From the NCBI RefSeq assembly GCF_012955605.1, contig NZ_CP052135.1, forward strand, positions 2,988,711 through 3,052,710: 64,000 nucleotides of DNA. Reading direction: 5' to 3'. Source of the stretch: Bacillus fonticola (GTDB taxonomy: Bacteria; Bacillota; Bacilli; Bacillales; JC228). This document shows, in pieces, positions 34,960-44,070 of this stretch. The notes beneath the pieces are model-generated. The model was not told the DNA's origin. It did not search any database and saw nothing but the letters and a program-made list of their open reading frames with translations. The position numbers and the translations under genes were made by a program. Numbering within the stretch: the stretch's first letter is position 1; each line of letters begins with the position of its first letter.

Positions 34960-36177
34960 TTATAACCATTTTTCGTATAGCTGCTCTGTCCCTAACAACA
35001 AGCACCCGTTTTTTTGGAAAACGGTACGCATAGGAAGGTTCTTCACTTCGGTAGAGCCTATATAATAATCAGCTCCAAACCGCTCTCGAAGCAAATGGAG
35101 TCCGTAACGATGAACAGTGGCTGCCATTCCTTTTCCTCTATATTGCGGGAGGAGCCCAAAATAAAACAGCCTGCCCTGTTGTAACCTACTGGGCTCTTCA
35201 TGTGGAAGGAGCAACCCTAGCGCTTCATCGCCTTCCTTTACCACACAAAGCGATTTTGTGTAGGCTTCACCTAATTCCGACTGTAAGTTTTTCACTTGCC
35301 TTTTTGCCGACACAACTGAAGCTGACGTGTTTGTTTGCCCTAGAATCTCCGCCCAAACGCTCTCCACTTCAGATACTATTCGCTTGCTCTCGTCCCATTG
35401 AAAGGGAAAGTCTTCATCTTGTAAGTTCGCTAAATCAAAGAAATATTTGACCGTTTCAGCGCGGAGGCGATATCCTCTTTGCTCAAGCCAGTCTCGTTCT
35501 ACAAGATCAGCCGTCTTGGTTACTAACAAAACTCGATCTTTCTTATGTGCCTGAGCCTTGGCTTCGAGATCGGTAAGTAGCTCACTCCATTCTGATGTTG
35601 TCTTACACACAACATCCTCTGCTGTCAGGTAATCAGGACCCTGTAAGCATTTGTAATTAAGTGTTTGACTACTAGGCGAAAGATTCAAAAGTGGCACGGT
35701 AGACTGTACCACTTCGTACAGGAATTCCGCTTTTTCACTGCGATACTCTTCCATAGAGCCACCTTCATGCTTCCGTTTTAATGCATCATATCGTGTGCGC
35801 AACTCCTCATTTGACCGGAGAGCCTCTGTTACTTGCTCAAAGATATCAAACTCAGACCCTTTGACGGCTAGCTGAATGCCAAGCGGAAGTTCATACCGAT
35901 CTGTTTCAAATGCACAAAACAAATGATTGCTCATACTCCCTACATTCCGTGGATACCATCGGGACAACCGACTTCTTGCCTCCGAAAAAAACACCGCGGA
36001 AACGCGCACTAAAATATCAACGTCCCCTTTAGTGAACCCTTCATCGATCGCGGTGCTCCCGATGTGTACAACCTCTGCACCCGGAAGGAGCTCCCGAAAC
36101 TTTTCTTGATGAAGCCTGACTATGGTCTCAGCTCGCTTTTTCACATGAGACACCGGAACAAACGTCGCGGTCTCCAT
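34960..36177 (-). CDS. GrpB-like nucleotidyltransferase fused to a GNAT acetyltransferase
   Basis: 405 residues in two domains. Residues about 1-160 match GrpB/UPF0157 nucleotidyltransferase-fold proteins (VHIGSTAIDEGFTKGDVDIL with the GS and DxD-type acidic residues, RYDALKRKHEG). Residues about 175-405 end in a GNAT fold with the acetyl-CoA motif LLPQYRGKGMAATVHRYGLH and the C-terminal NLPMRTVFQKNGCLLLG. Both domains usually occur alone. The start ATG has GAGGGG upstream. It appears to be a single-gene unit. Substrate unknown; a modifying enzyme for small molecules such as antibiotics is possible. Confidence 0.8.
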   Translation of the reverse strand: METATFVPVSHVKKRAETIVRLHQEKFRELLPGAEVVHIGSTAIDEGFTKGDVDILVRVSAVFFSEARSRLSRWYPRNVGSMSNHLFCAFETDRYELPLGIQLAVKGSEFDIFEQVTEALRSNEELRTRYDALKRKHEGGSMEEYRSEKAEFLYEVVQSTVPLLNLSPSSQTLNYKCLQGPDYLTAEDVVCKTTSEWSELLTDLEAKAQAHKKDRVLLVTKTADLVERDWLEQRGYRLRAETVKYFFDLANLQDEDFPFQWDESKRIVSEVESVWAEILGQTNTSASVVSAKRQVKNLQSELGEAYTKSLCVVKEGDEALGLLLPHEEPSRLQQGRLFYFGLLPQYRGKGMAATVHRYGLHLLRERFGADYYIGSTEVKNLPMRTVFQKNGCLLLGTEQLYEKWL

Positions 36178-36356
36178 TTGAACCCCTCCTGTTCAAAAAA
36201 GCTTGTTTACTCAAGAGTATCAAGGCTTTTAGAGAAGTGGAAGAATGGTAAATGAAACCATACGACAGTTTCAAGTAAAAAAGAGGATTCTTCCGTTTTT
36301 CTTCTATTGTAACTTCACAGTAGGTATCCTTCTAACTGTAGCGACGGACACTACAT

Positions 36357-36406
36357 TGGGGCCATCCCGATAAGCCAGCATCCTGACTTATCGGACAACC
36401 CCCACT
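36357..36406. other. Hairpin downstream of swrC
   Basis: CCGATAAG and CTTATCGG pair, and the flanking GGGG and CCCC can extend the stem. It starts 4 bp after the swrC stop. The arm CTTATCGGACAACCCC resembles the outer arm of the 139-nt hairpin after bioY. Confidence 0.55.
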
Positions 36407-36410
36407 ACTA

Positions 36411-39400
36411 TTATTTGTTCGCTCTCTTAAACTTACTCAACGCTTCATAAACAATCGGTACAATCAGCAAGGTAAGGAGCGTTGAACTCGTCAGGCCACC
36501 GATCACCGTAACTCCAAGTCCTTTTGAAATGAGCCCGCTTCCTTCCATGCCAAATGCCAACGGAAGTAATGCACCGATCGTCGCAATCGCGGTCATTAAG
36601 ATCGGGCGCAGTCGGGTCGCTCCCGCTTCCAATAAAGCTTCGCGAGTCGACATGCCTTCCTTCTCTTTATGAATGACGCGGTCGATTAAGACAATCGCGT
36701 TTGTCACGACGATTCCGATTAGCATTAGCGCACCAATCATAGCGGAAATACTTAACGTCTCCCCTGTCACCAGTAAGGCAACAACGCCACCGATAACGGT
36801 AAACGGTAAGGAGAACAGAATCGCAAACGGTGCTAACGCGCCGCCAAACGTAATGACGAGCACGAAGTATACGATCGCGATCGCAGCTAGCATGGCCAGC
36901 CCTAATTGTGTGAAGGACTCTTCAATATCTTGCGTCACCCCACCCATAGAGATGTCAACGCCAGCCGGCAAATCCAACGCATCCACTTCACTTTGAATAT
37001 CTGTTGACACGGCTGCCACATCGTCCGCCGTCATTTCACCGCTAACTTGCGCGTAAATCCGACCATCGTTACGTGACACCGTATCCGCCGTTTCCCCTTC
37101 TTCTAGTTCCACGACGTCATCTATCGTGACAGACATACCTAGTGGTGACTGGATCTCTTTGCTTAATAGATCATTGATGTCGCTGTATTCTTCCTGTTCC
37201 ACTTGAACGGTGACATTTAGCTCTTCCCCGTCATTTTCAATTGTTGTGAGCACAGGCGGTTCTCCAGCTTGGTTAAACACCATTCCGATTTGACCAGCCG
37301 TTAAACCGAGTTGACTCAACTGTTGTTGGTCTGCCACAAACGTATACTCACGATAAGGATCAGCGAGTGTTGATTCAACGTTTTCAATGGATCCGTGTTC
37401 ATTCATGAGTGCTTGTACGTCTTCTACAATTGGTTTGATCTCTTCTAAGTCGTTGCCGTATACAGATAGTTGGATTTGGTTGCTCGCCCCACCCATCGCG
37501 GCCATATCGAGTGAGCCCCATTCTCCTTTGTCTGTAGAAGCTTGTAGATCTTCCAGTACTTTTTTAGACTCATCGGCAAAGTTCTCTGTTTCTGCATCAT
37601 ACATGACGAAGAATAGCGCTTGGTTTGTGCTTCCTTGACTCATCGGATTTTCGCCACCTAATGAGAACTGCACAATCTCTACATTAGGGCGCCCCAGAAA
37701 ATATTCCTCTGCTTCTGTTGCGATTTCCTCTACTTCATCCAGCGTTTGTCCAGCATCAGGGTTGTAAGTGGCGACAACCATCTTCTGTTCTTGCTCTGGC
37801 AAGAAACTGACACCGACGACTGGAATTAACGCCACACTGCCGACTAATAGCAAAATAGCGATTCCTGACGTGATGACTTTATGGTTTAATGACCATCGCA
37901 ACACTTTCTTATAGAATTCGACGATTTTACCTGGTTTGTCATCGTGCGTGATCGCCTTCCCCTTGACCCCATTTTTAAAGAAGGAATGGGCCATCATCGG
38001 CACAATCGTAATGGCGACTAACAAAGATGCTAAGAGAGCGAACACGATCGTTAAGGCAAATGGTAAAAAGAGTTCGCCAACCATTCCTGATACGAGACCA
38101 AGTGGTAAGAACACGGCAATGGTCACGACGGTGGACGACAGAATTGGCATGAACATCTCTTTTGTTGCGGAAAGAATGAGTTCTTTGCCCTTTAGCTTTT
38201 CGTTTTGAAGCGCCATTCTGCGATAAATATTTTCGACAACAACGATTGAATCATCAACCACGCGTCCAATGGCTACTGTCATGGCACCGAGCGTCATCAT
38301 ATTGAGCGTAATGTCCATTTGCTCTAGTAATAGCACGGCGATTAATAGCGATAGTGGAATGGAGACGACGGAGATTATCGTTGTTCTGAAGTTTCGCAAG
38401 AACAATAGGATGATGAGCATCGCAAATAGTGCTCCGAATATCGCTTTGCTTAACATCGTTGCAACTGAGTCTTCGATTGGTTGCCCTTGATCGAGGGTTG
38501 TGATGATCTCTGAGCCAAGGTCTGCCTCGAATTGCGCAGCAGCGTCTTTTACTTGATTTACAACGTCCACCGTATTCGCGTCTTGTGTTTTGACGATGTT
38601 CATGCCAATCGATTGGCTTCCGTTCGTACGCGAGATGGATTCTGCTTCTCCGACTACTTCAATCGTCGCAATCTCGTCTAGAGTGACGGTTGGAATTTGA
38701 GTCGATGGCTGCTCCTGAGTTTGTGCACCACTTGCTCCCTGATTAGGTGCGATTCCTTCCCCAGCCGGCGCTTGTGGAACGACCGGAATATCTAGACTCT
38801 GCAAATCTTCTAAAGTCGTGATATTTCCGTCCAAGACGACAGACTGCTCTGTGCCGTCAAGCGTGTATAAGCCTAATGGGAAATTCACCTTTGATCCTTG
38901 AATGATGCCTTCTACTGTTTCTTGACTCAGCCCAAGCTCAGCCATTCTCTCCTCGTTATATGTGAGCTGAACCTCGTTTACTTGCTGTCCTGAAGCTTGA
39001 ACAGACGCTACCCCTTCTAGTCCTTCTAGAGAAGGTATGATTTCGTCTTCCACTTGCGCTGTTAATTGTTCTAAAGACAGCTCATCATTCGAAATACTTA
39101 AACCAATAACCGGAAACGCGTTCAAACTAAGTTGCGAGGCCTCAGGCTCCTGTGCATTGTCAGGTAAAGCTACTTCTGCAAGGGCCTCTTCTATTTCCGT
39201 CATTGCCTCATCCATATCTTTCTCAAAGTTATAGGTGATTTGCATGACAGACACATTGGTCATAGATGACGAACTAATAGAATCTAATCCACCTAAATTT
39301 CGTAACCTTTGCTCCAACGGTTGAGATACTTCTTCATCTACTTCCTCAGGTGTTGCTCCAGGAAAAACCGTGGATACCGTCACAAACGGCGTCGTAATAT

Positions 39401-39518
39401 TTGGTATCGTTTCTAATTTCATGTTCGTTCCTGCATAGATCCCCGCTACCGTTACCATGATCGTAAGTAACCAAACGGCAAACTTGTTATGCAAAACAAA
39501 CCGGATAATTGGACTCAT
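36411..39518 (-). CDS. swrC: RND family efflux transporter, SwrC/AcrB-like
   Basis: 1035 residues, full length for an RND pump, with an N-terminal membrane segment, two large extracytoplasmic loops and two bundles of membrane segments. Family sequence includes FPGATPEEVDEEVSQPLE, VGRVVDDSIVVVENIYRRMA (preceded by GAMTVAI), the proton-relay region of segment 4, and GIVVTNAIVLIDRVIHKE. B. subtilis SwrC exports surfactin and contributes to drug tolerance. There is no MFP partner or outer-membrane protein here, as expected in Gram-positives. The gene is divergent from a TetR regulator with paired operators between them. Confidence 0.92.
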   Translation of the reverse strand: MSPIIRFVLHNKFAVWLLTIMVTVAGIYAGTNMKLETIPNITTPFVTVSTVFPGATPEEVDEEVSQPLEQRLRNLGGLDSISSSSMTNVSVMQITYNFEKDMDEAMTEIEEALAEVALPDNAQEPEASQLSLNAFPVIGLSISNDELSLEQLTAQVEDEIIPSLEGLEGVASVQASGQQVNEVQLTYNEERMAELGLSQETVEGIIQGSKVNFPLGLYTLDGTEQSVVLDGNITTLEDLQSLDIPVVPQAPAGEGIAPNQGASGAQTQEQPSTQIPTVTLDEIATIEVVGEAESISRTNGSQSIGMNIVKTQDANTVDVVNQVKDAAAQFEADLGSEIITTLDQGQPIEDSVATMLSKAIFGALFAMLIILLFLRNFRTTIISVVSIPLSLLIAVLLLEQMDITLNMMTLGAMTVAIGRVVDDSIVVVENIYRRMALQNEKLKGKELILSATKEMFMPILSSTVVTIAVFLPLGLVSGMVGELFLPFALTIVFALLASLLVAITIVPMMAHSFFKNGVKGKAITHDDKPGKIVEFYKKVLRWSLNHKVITSGIAILLLVGSVALIPVVGVSFLPEQEQKMVVATYNPDAGQTLDEVEEIATEAEEYFLGRPNVEIVQFSLGGENPMSQGSTNQALFFVMYDAETENFADESKKVLEDLQASTDKGEWGSLDMAAMGGASNQIQLSVYGNDLEEIKPIVEDVQALMNEHGSIENVESTLADPYREYTFVADQQQLSQLGLTAGQIGMVFNQAGEPPVLTTIENDGEELNVTVQVEQEEYSDINDLLSKEIQSPLGMSVTIDDVVELEEGETADTVSRNDGRIYAQVSGEMTADDVAAVSTDIQSEVDALDLPAGVDISMGGVTQDIEESFTQLGLAMLAAIAIVYFVLVITFGGALAPFAILFSLPFTVIGGVVALLVTGETLSISAMIGALMLIGIVVTNAIVLIDRVIHKEKEGMSTREALLEAGATRLRPILMTAIATIGALLPLAFGMEGSGLISKGLGVTVIGGLTSSTLLTLLIVPIVYEALSKFKRANK

Positions 39519-39541
39519 CTAATGTCTCCTCGTTTCATAAT

Positions 39542-39587
39542 TGACTGACCAGTCATATCAATATACAATATAAATGACCAGTCGTTC
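39542..39587. promoter_or_regulatory. Two TetR-type operators
   Basis: TGACTGACCAGTCATA (39542) and AATGACCAGTCGTTC (39573) share the half-palindrome TGACCAGTC, common at TetR-family operators, with centres about 31 bp apart. They overlap the swrC promoter, so repression by the adjacent TetR protein is likely. Confidence 0.75.
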
Positions 39588-39596
39588 ACATGTCAA
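39568..39596 (-). promoter_or_regulatory. swrC promoter
   Basis: Minus strand TTGACA (39596-39591), 17-nt spacer, TTATAT (39573-39568): a near-consensus vegetative promoter with one operator inside the spacer. Confidence 0.65.
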
Positions 39597-39689
39597 CGAG
39601 GAAACGAATTCTTCACAAAGTGTTAACAGGTTTGATGTAATCCCTCTTTTCTTTATAATAGAGGGAACTGTTGATTGGAGCGCGATACG

Positions 39690-40556
39690 ATGAAAGAAAA
39701 GGAAAAGTGGATAGTAGAAGCAGCTAGTAAACTCTTTGCAAGAAAAGGCTTTGCGAGCACCTCCGTACAAGAAATTGTAACAGAAGTAGGCATTTCTAAA
39801 GGGGCTTTTTACCTTTATGTCAAATCTAAAGATGACCTATTACTCAGCATCTTTCAACATTACTACGAACAAATTCAAAATAGAGTGAACGAAGTAAAAA
39901 AAGCAGAGTTGACTCCTAAAGAGAGATTTGTAAGGCAATTACAGTTTTATTTACAAGGGATTGCTCATCATAAGGAATTTATCATCATGCAGGCTCGGGA
40001 AAACGCGGTTCCGTTTAACGATCAAATTGAGCAATTCATCAGAAAAATGAAGATGGAATCGTTTCTCTTTTATAAACGGAGCTTGCTAGACATTTACGGA
40101 AAGCAAGTACAGCCCTACCTTTCTGACTTGATCATGCTTATCCAAGGGATGGGTCATCAATATATGGAGCTCGTCATTTTTGATATCGTGGAGGTTGATT
40201 TGGAGAGGCTTCCAGACTTTTTGTTAACGCGAGCAGATCACATCGTTGAGGGATTTGCAAAAACTGGCGAGCCTGCGCTGTTGCCAGCAGATTTTGCGAG
40301 TCAGTTGACTGATTGTACGGTAGATCAGGAATTTGATACGACGAAAGAAATTTTGCAAGCAATTGCGAAGAGCAAACAAAGCCTGGTGCAAGGGGAAGAC
40401 TACGAAGAAGTCCTCGTTACGCTAGAAGTTCTCGAGGCTGAATTGGAAAGTGATCATCCGAGAATTCCTGTTATGAAAGGGATGCTATCAAACTTAGAAA
40501 CTTTGCCACAGTTTCATGATGTAAGAAAGAGGATCGTTGAGAAGTTTGGATTATAA
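39690..40556 (+). CDS. TetR family transcriptional regulator
   Basis: About 288 residues, long for the family. The N-terminal TetR DNA-binding domain reads EAASKLFARKGFASTSVQEI then GISKGAFYLYVKSKDDLL. The ligand domain follows (residues about 60-200), and the last 90 residues form an extra helical region. The start at 39690 has GGAG 9 nt upstream. It is divergent from swrC and probably represses it, and perhaps itself, through the two operators. Tandem array 2 begins 24 bp after its stop. Confidence 0.88.
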   Translation: MKEKEKWIVEAASKLFARKGFASTSVQEIVTEVGISKGAFYLYVKSKDDLLLSIFQHYYEQIQNRVNEVKKAELTPKERFVRQLQFYLQGIAHHKEFIIMQARENAVPFNDQIEQFIRKMKMESFLFYKRSLLDIYGKQVQPYLSDLIMLIQGMGHQYMELVIFDIVEVDLERLPDFLLTRADHIVEGFAKTGEPALLPADFASQLTDCTVDQEFDTTKEILQAIAKSKQSLVQGEDYEEVLVTLEVLEAELESDHPRIPVMKGMLSNLETLPQFHDVRKRIVEKFGL

Positions 40557-40580
40557 CAAAGGCGGTGACAGACCCCGCAG

Positions 40581-40888
40581 TACCGCGGATATCTGCCTCT
40601 GATCGCGGATATATTCCCCTGACCGCGGATATATTCCCCTGATCGCGGATATCTGCCTCTGACCGCGGATATATTCCCCTGACCGCGGATATATTCCCCT
40701 GACCGCGGATATCTGCCGCTGATCGCGGATATCTGCCTCTGACCGCGGATATCTGCCGCTGATCGCGGATATATTCCCCTGACCGCGGATATCTGCCTCT
40801 GATCGCGGATATTATTCCCCTGACCGCGGATATCTGCCTCTGACCGCGGATATATTCTCCTGATCGCGGATATATTCCTCTGATCGCG
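40581..40888. repeat. Tandem array 2: 20-bp unit, about 15 copies
   Basis: The unit is GAYCGCGGATATMTKCCYCT (mixed ATATATTCCCCT and ATATCTGCCTCT versions), strictly 20 bp apart from one 21-bp unit at about 40801. Its flanks, AAAGGCGGTGACAGACCCC on the left and GGGTTCTGACGCCTTTTT on the right, can pair, so the whole array sits in the loop of a hairpin resembling REP family B or a terminator. Confidence 0.93.
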
Positions 40889-40957
40889 CTGGGTTCTGAC
40901 GCCTTTTTACATACTGTCTTCATACTTTTCATATGTTGGATAGCGGGAGGTGGAGAA

Positions 40958-41773
40958 ATGCATAAGTCATTTGGCGAAGAAGTACAGTTTGAGCTGGAGT
41001 TTTGGACACAGGTTCTTGGTGACCACAGCCGATTTATTCATGATTCATTAGCTCCAAGCGAGAAGAAATACATTCAAAAGGCCGAACAATTTATTACGCA
41101 ATTTGATGGACTTCTTGAAAGGGTTAGGTCAGGTATAACGAGTCAGCAATCGCTCATTAAATTAGTAAAAGAGGCCAAAAAAGAAGGAGAGGCATTACGC
41201 AAGTTCAAGTTAACTATCATTAAGCAACATTTGGTCGGTAAGATCAAGATCATGCTCACCCCATCCTTCGTCAATCACATGGTGAACGAACTCGATGAAG
41301 CGTTACGATTATTCTCGCATTACGAAAAAGGGGAACGGGCACCTGACGTTCATCCGCTCCACCATGATCTTCTCTGGCTATTAGATGCTGCCGGGCACGC
41401 CGGAGCGATTGACAACAATTTAGATCGCGTGGAAAAGCAGCTAAAGAAACACGGAGAACAGTTCACCAAAGACTGGGAAGCATTCTATTTGAAAGCCGTG
41501 GAAATGGCAGGCTACTTACGTGCAAACGTCTCAAAGTTCCCAGCGCTTTCCCGCTTCCACCAAGACATCGAACTCGAAATGACACTCTTTAAGCATTTCC
41601 TTCGGGAGCTGGAGGAAATGGAATTACGTAAAGAAACGCTCGGCATCTTAACCCCACTCATGGCCGATCACATGGCGCGGGAAGAATGCTATTACTTAAC
41701 GAAGCTAAGCGAAACCACTGATGTCGTGAAACAACCTGATTGCGATCCGACGAAGGAGAGGACGCAAGGGTAG
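40958..41773 (+). CDS. DUF2935 family protein
   Basis: 271 residues, helical, with two ferritin-like four-helix halves: FELEFWTQVLGDHSRFIHDS near the start and a second half beginning about residue 130 (VHPLHHDLLWLLDAAGHAGA). Conserved Glu and His residues (EFW...DH..F, then AREECYYLTKL near the end) suggest a metal site. Function unproven. The start has GGGAGGTGG upstream. It lies between tandem arrays 2 and 3 and ends in a strong terminator. Confidence 0.85.
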   Translation: MHKSFGEEVQFELEFWTQVLGDHSRFIHDSLAPSEKKYIQKAEQFITQFDGLLERVRSGITSQQSLIKLVKEAKKEGEALRKFKLTIIKQHLVGKIKIMLTPSFVNHMVNELDEALRLFSHYEKGERAPDVHPLHHDLLWLLDAAGHAGAIDNNLDRVEKQLKKHGEQFTKDWEAFYLKAVEMAGYLRANVSKFPALSRFHQDIELEMTLFKHFLRELEEMELRKETLGILTPLMADHMAREECYYLTKLSETTDVVKQPDCDPTKERTQG

Positions 41774-41791
41774 TGGAGATTTCCAAACAGT

Positions 41792-41820
41792 GAGCCCTTT
41801 GGAATGAGAGGGCTTTTTTT
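41792..41820 (+). terminator. Terminator after the DUF2935 gene
   Basis: AGCCCT and AGGGCT pair around TTGGAATGAG, followed by seven T. Confidence 0.85.
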
Positions 41821-41852
41821 CTTATGTTCGAGGTTCGACCCACGACTTCCGG

Positions 41853-42122
41853 GGTCTATCCGCCGGTTTACCTGGCCTATCCGCTGGTTTAGAGACCCAT
41901 CCACCGGTTTATGAGGTACATCCACCGGCTTACGAGACCTATCCGCCGATTTACGAGGCACATCCACCGGTTTATGAGACCTATCCGCCGATTTACGGGG
42001 CACATCCACCGGTTTATGAGACCTATCCGCCGATTTACAGGGTACATCCACCGGCTTACGAGACCTATCCGCCGATTTACGAGGCACATCCACCGGTTTA
42101 TGAGACCTATCCGCCGATTTAT
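41853..42122. repeat. Tandem array 3: alternating 20-bp half-units, about 13.5 copies
   Basis: Two half-units alternate strictly over most of the array: GACCTATCCGCCGATTTACG and AGGCACATCCACCGGTTTAT, sharing the core ATCC[GA]CCG. The period is 20 bp (40 bp for the pair). It ends 1 bp before the stop codon of the SgrR-like gene and lies between convergent genes. Confidence 0.93.
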
Positions 42123-42123
42123 C

Positions 42124-43962
42124 TTACCTATTTCTCGACTCGGGGCTTGTTTTACTTGCTAGACTGTTCGGTATTTGCTGTTCAACCGGCGCCTGCTTAA
42201 ACCACATCTTCGTATAATCCACCCAGCCTAACGCATTGATCGTGACTCCTTGGAGATCTGGCTGATAAAAGGCAAATTGTTCGAGTCTGTAGAGGGACAA
42301 GAAGGCTCGTTGCTCTCGGAGTGATATTTCTACTTGATGAAACTGTTCCAAAAGGGCTTCAGCATCTTTATCCACTATTTCTCTACATTTGTCCCTATCT
42401 ACCTCAGCCATGTGTCGTGCAATCACACTTTTCTCCCCGAGAAAAACGGATAAATAAGTGAGCAAAGGGTCTTCGTGAGATAGTTGCTCCGCCAACAGAA
42501 AGTCTGCCTGTTCCATTATCTGTTCACCCTCAACAAGCTCTTCCAGTGGATAGGCAGTCACCGCTACTCGAATGCCACATTCAGCCAGCCTCTCTTGAAT
42601 CCAAGCTGCATCTCGTTCGTTTCCTGCCCCTTGATACGTTACGAGTGACAGCACCTCGCCGTTGTAATGACTCTTCCTCAGACATTCTTGGACGCTTTGC
42701 TCGTCGCCCAAGCTACTTTGTTCAAAAGGAGCCCCTTCCAAAAATGTCCCTGCCGCAACTGAACGGTTGCCACCTAGATCCTCGATGAGCTTCTCCCGAT
42801 CGAGCGCTCGGTCAATCGCGCACCGAAGCCACTCATCACAACCTACACCAAATTTCCGAAGATTCATAGTCAACACTTTACTCCCTCGATCCATCACAGA
42901 CGTCTTCACATAAGCTTCCTTCTCATCAGGATATTGATAATGAAAGAAATTCACCTGCTCATCGTCGGCAAACTCGTTCCATCTTTGTTGCTCGTACAAA
43001 TGCGGGAAAAAGTAAAGATCGACACCATCAAGATGTGGCCTTTTATCAAAATACGAGGCAAAAGCCTCCATCGTGAACTTGTGTTCGTCATTTTGCTTCA
43101 CTTGAAAAGGGCCCGTCCCGATAGGTAGATTTGCAAAGTTTCCCCGTCCTCCAAGGTGTACGGGCACGATGCTAGCACCTAACGATACCAGGAGGTGAAG
43201 AAAAAATGAGCACGGTTGAGCTAGCTCAAAAGTGACAGCATACCGATTTAGCTGAACACACTTCTTCACATGTCTCAAAAACCATCGGTAAGGAGAGTGC
43301 GGATGCCGAAGACGCTCAAAACTATAGACAACATCTTCGCCTGTCATCTCGGTTCCGTGATGAAAGAGCACCCCTTTTCGCAAATAAAATCTCCAGACCG
43401 TGTGCTCCTCGTTCGTCTCCCAAGCATGAGCCAGATGCGGCACATGCTTCCCTGTACCTTCATCGTAACGAACGAGCGTATCAAAAATATGTCTCATCAT
43501 ATGATTTTCTGTTCGTCGATCAACAAAGGCTGGGTCGAGTGATGGCAAAGGGCGATAACTTGGAAAGCTAAGGTGTTCACCGGCAGCGGCACCCATTTGC
43601 CTGCTATCAAAGGATGTAAAAAACCACTGCAAAAATTCAGCACGGTAACGCTCGTCTAAATGAAAACTCTTCAGCGTGTTCAAGGCTTCTTCAAACGAAT
43701 GCTGCTTCGCGACGGTTTTTGCCTCTTCTAACACCAACTCTTCCAAATTTGCATGCACGGTGAGAGTGGATTTATTTCCTCGTCCACGACCAGATTCCCA
43801 GCTAATCCAGTCCAGATCAGTCATACTGTGAATAATCAATTTCACATTTCGAGGGGAACAACAAAATACATCTGCCAACTCAGCAGTGCTCATTGTTAAT
43901 GCCGTCATCCTGTCTGATCCCACCGTACGCACAAGGCTCGCAAAATGCTCTAACAACTTCAT
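42124..43962 (-). CDS. SgrR-type transcriptional regulator with solute-binding domain
   Basis: About 612 residues. The N-terminal 110 carry a winged-helix SgrR_N-type DNA-binding domain (STAELADVFCCSPRNVKLII then WESGRGRGNKSTLTVHANL). Residues about 150-590 are a SBP_bac_5 periplasmic-binding-protein-like domain (LAHAWETNEEHTVWRFYLRK, GVLFHHGTEMTGEDVVYSFE) used as a ligand sensor. The start at 43962 has GGAGG 9 nt upstream. The divergent MFS transporter is its likely target, an arrangement common for SgrR proteins in Bacillaceae (inference). The ligand is unknown. Confidence 0.88.
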   Translation of the reverse strand: MKLLEHFASLVRTVGSDRMTALTMSTAELADVFCCSPRNVKLIIHSMTDLDWISWESGRGRGNKSTLTVHANLEELVLEEAKTVAKQHSFEEALNTLKSFHLDERYRAEFLQWFFTSFDSRQMGAAAGEHLSFPSYRPLPSLDPAFVDRRTENHMMRHIFDTLVRYDEGTGKHVPHLAHAWETNEEHTVWRFYLRKGVLFHHGTEMTGEDVVYSFERLRHPHSPYRWFLRHVKKCVQLNRYAVTFELAQPCSFFLHLLVSLGASIVPVHLGGRGNFANLPIGTGPFQVKQNDEHKFTMEAFASYFDKRPHLDGVDLYFFPHLYEQQRWNEFADDEQVNFFHYQYPDEKEAYVKTSVMDRGSKVLTMNLRKFGVGCDEWLRCAIDRALDREKLIEDLGGNRSVAAGTFLEGAPFEQSSLGDEQSVQECLRKSHYNGEVLSLVTYQGAGNERDAAWIQERLAECGIRVAVTAYPLEELVEGEQIMEQADFLLAEQLSHEDPLLTYLSVFLGEKSVIARHMAEVDRDKCREIVDKDAEALLEQFHQVEISLREQRAFLSLYRLEQFAFYQPDLQGVTINALGWVDYTKMWFKQAPVEQQIPNSLASKTSPESRNR

Positions 43963-44070
43963 AATCACACGCCTCCAAAAAGGGGAAATTTATTTAATAC
44001 AAATATACACTTTTCTTTCCCCTTATGAGAACTAGAATAGAGGAAGGCAGCGCTGATTGGAGTGACGGAA

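Noticed and set aside
40471..40932. Minus-strand reading frame of 153 codons with SAVRGIYPRS repeats
   Set aside because: Translation of tandem array 2, overlapping the end of the TetR gene; a stop-free repeat unit explains it.
41692..42162. Overlapping reading frames on both strands with MCPVNRRIGL or RPIRRFTGHIH repeats
   Set aside because: Translations of tandem array 3 in several frames on both strands; no start signals and no family.
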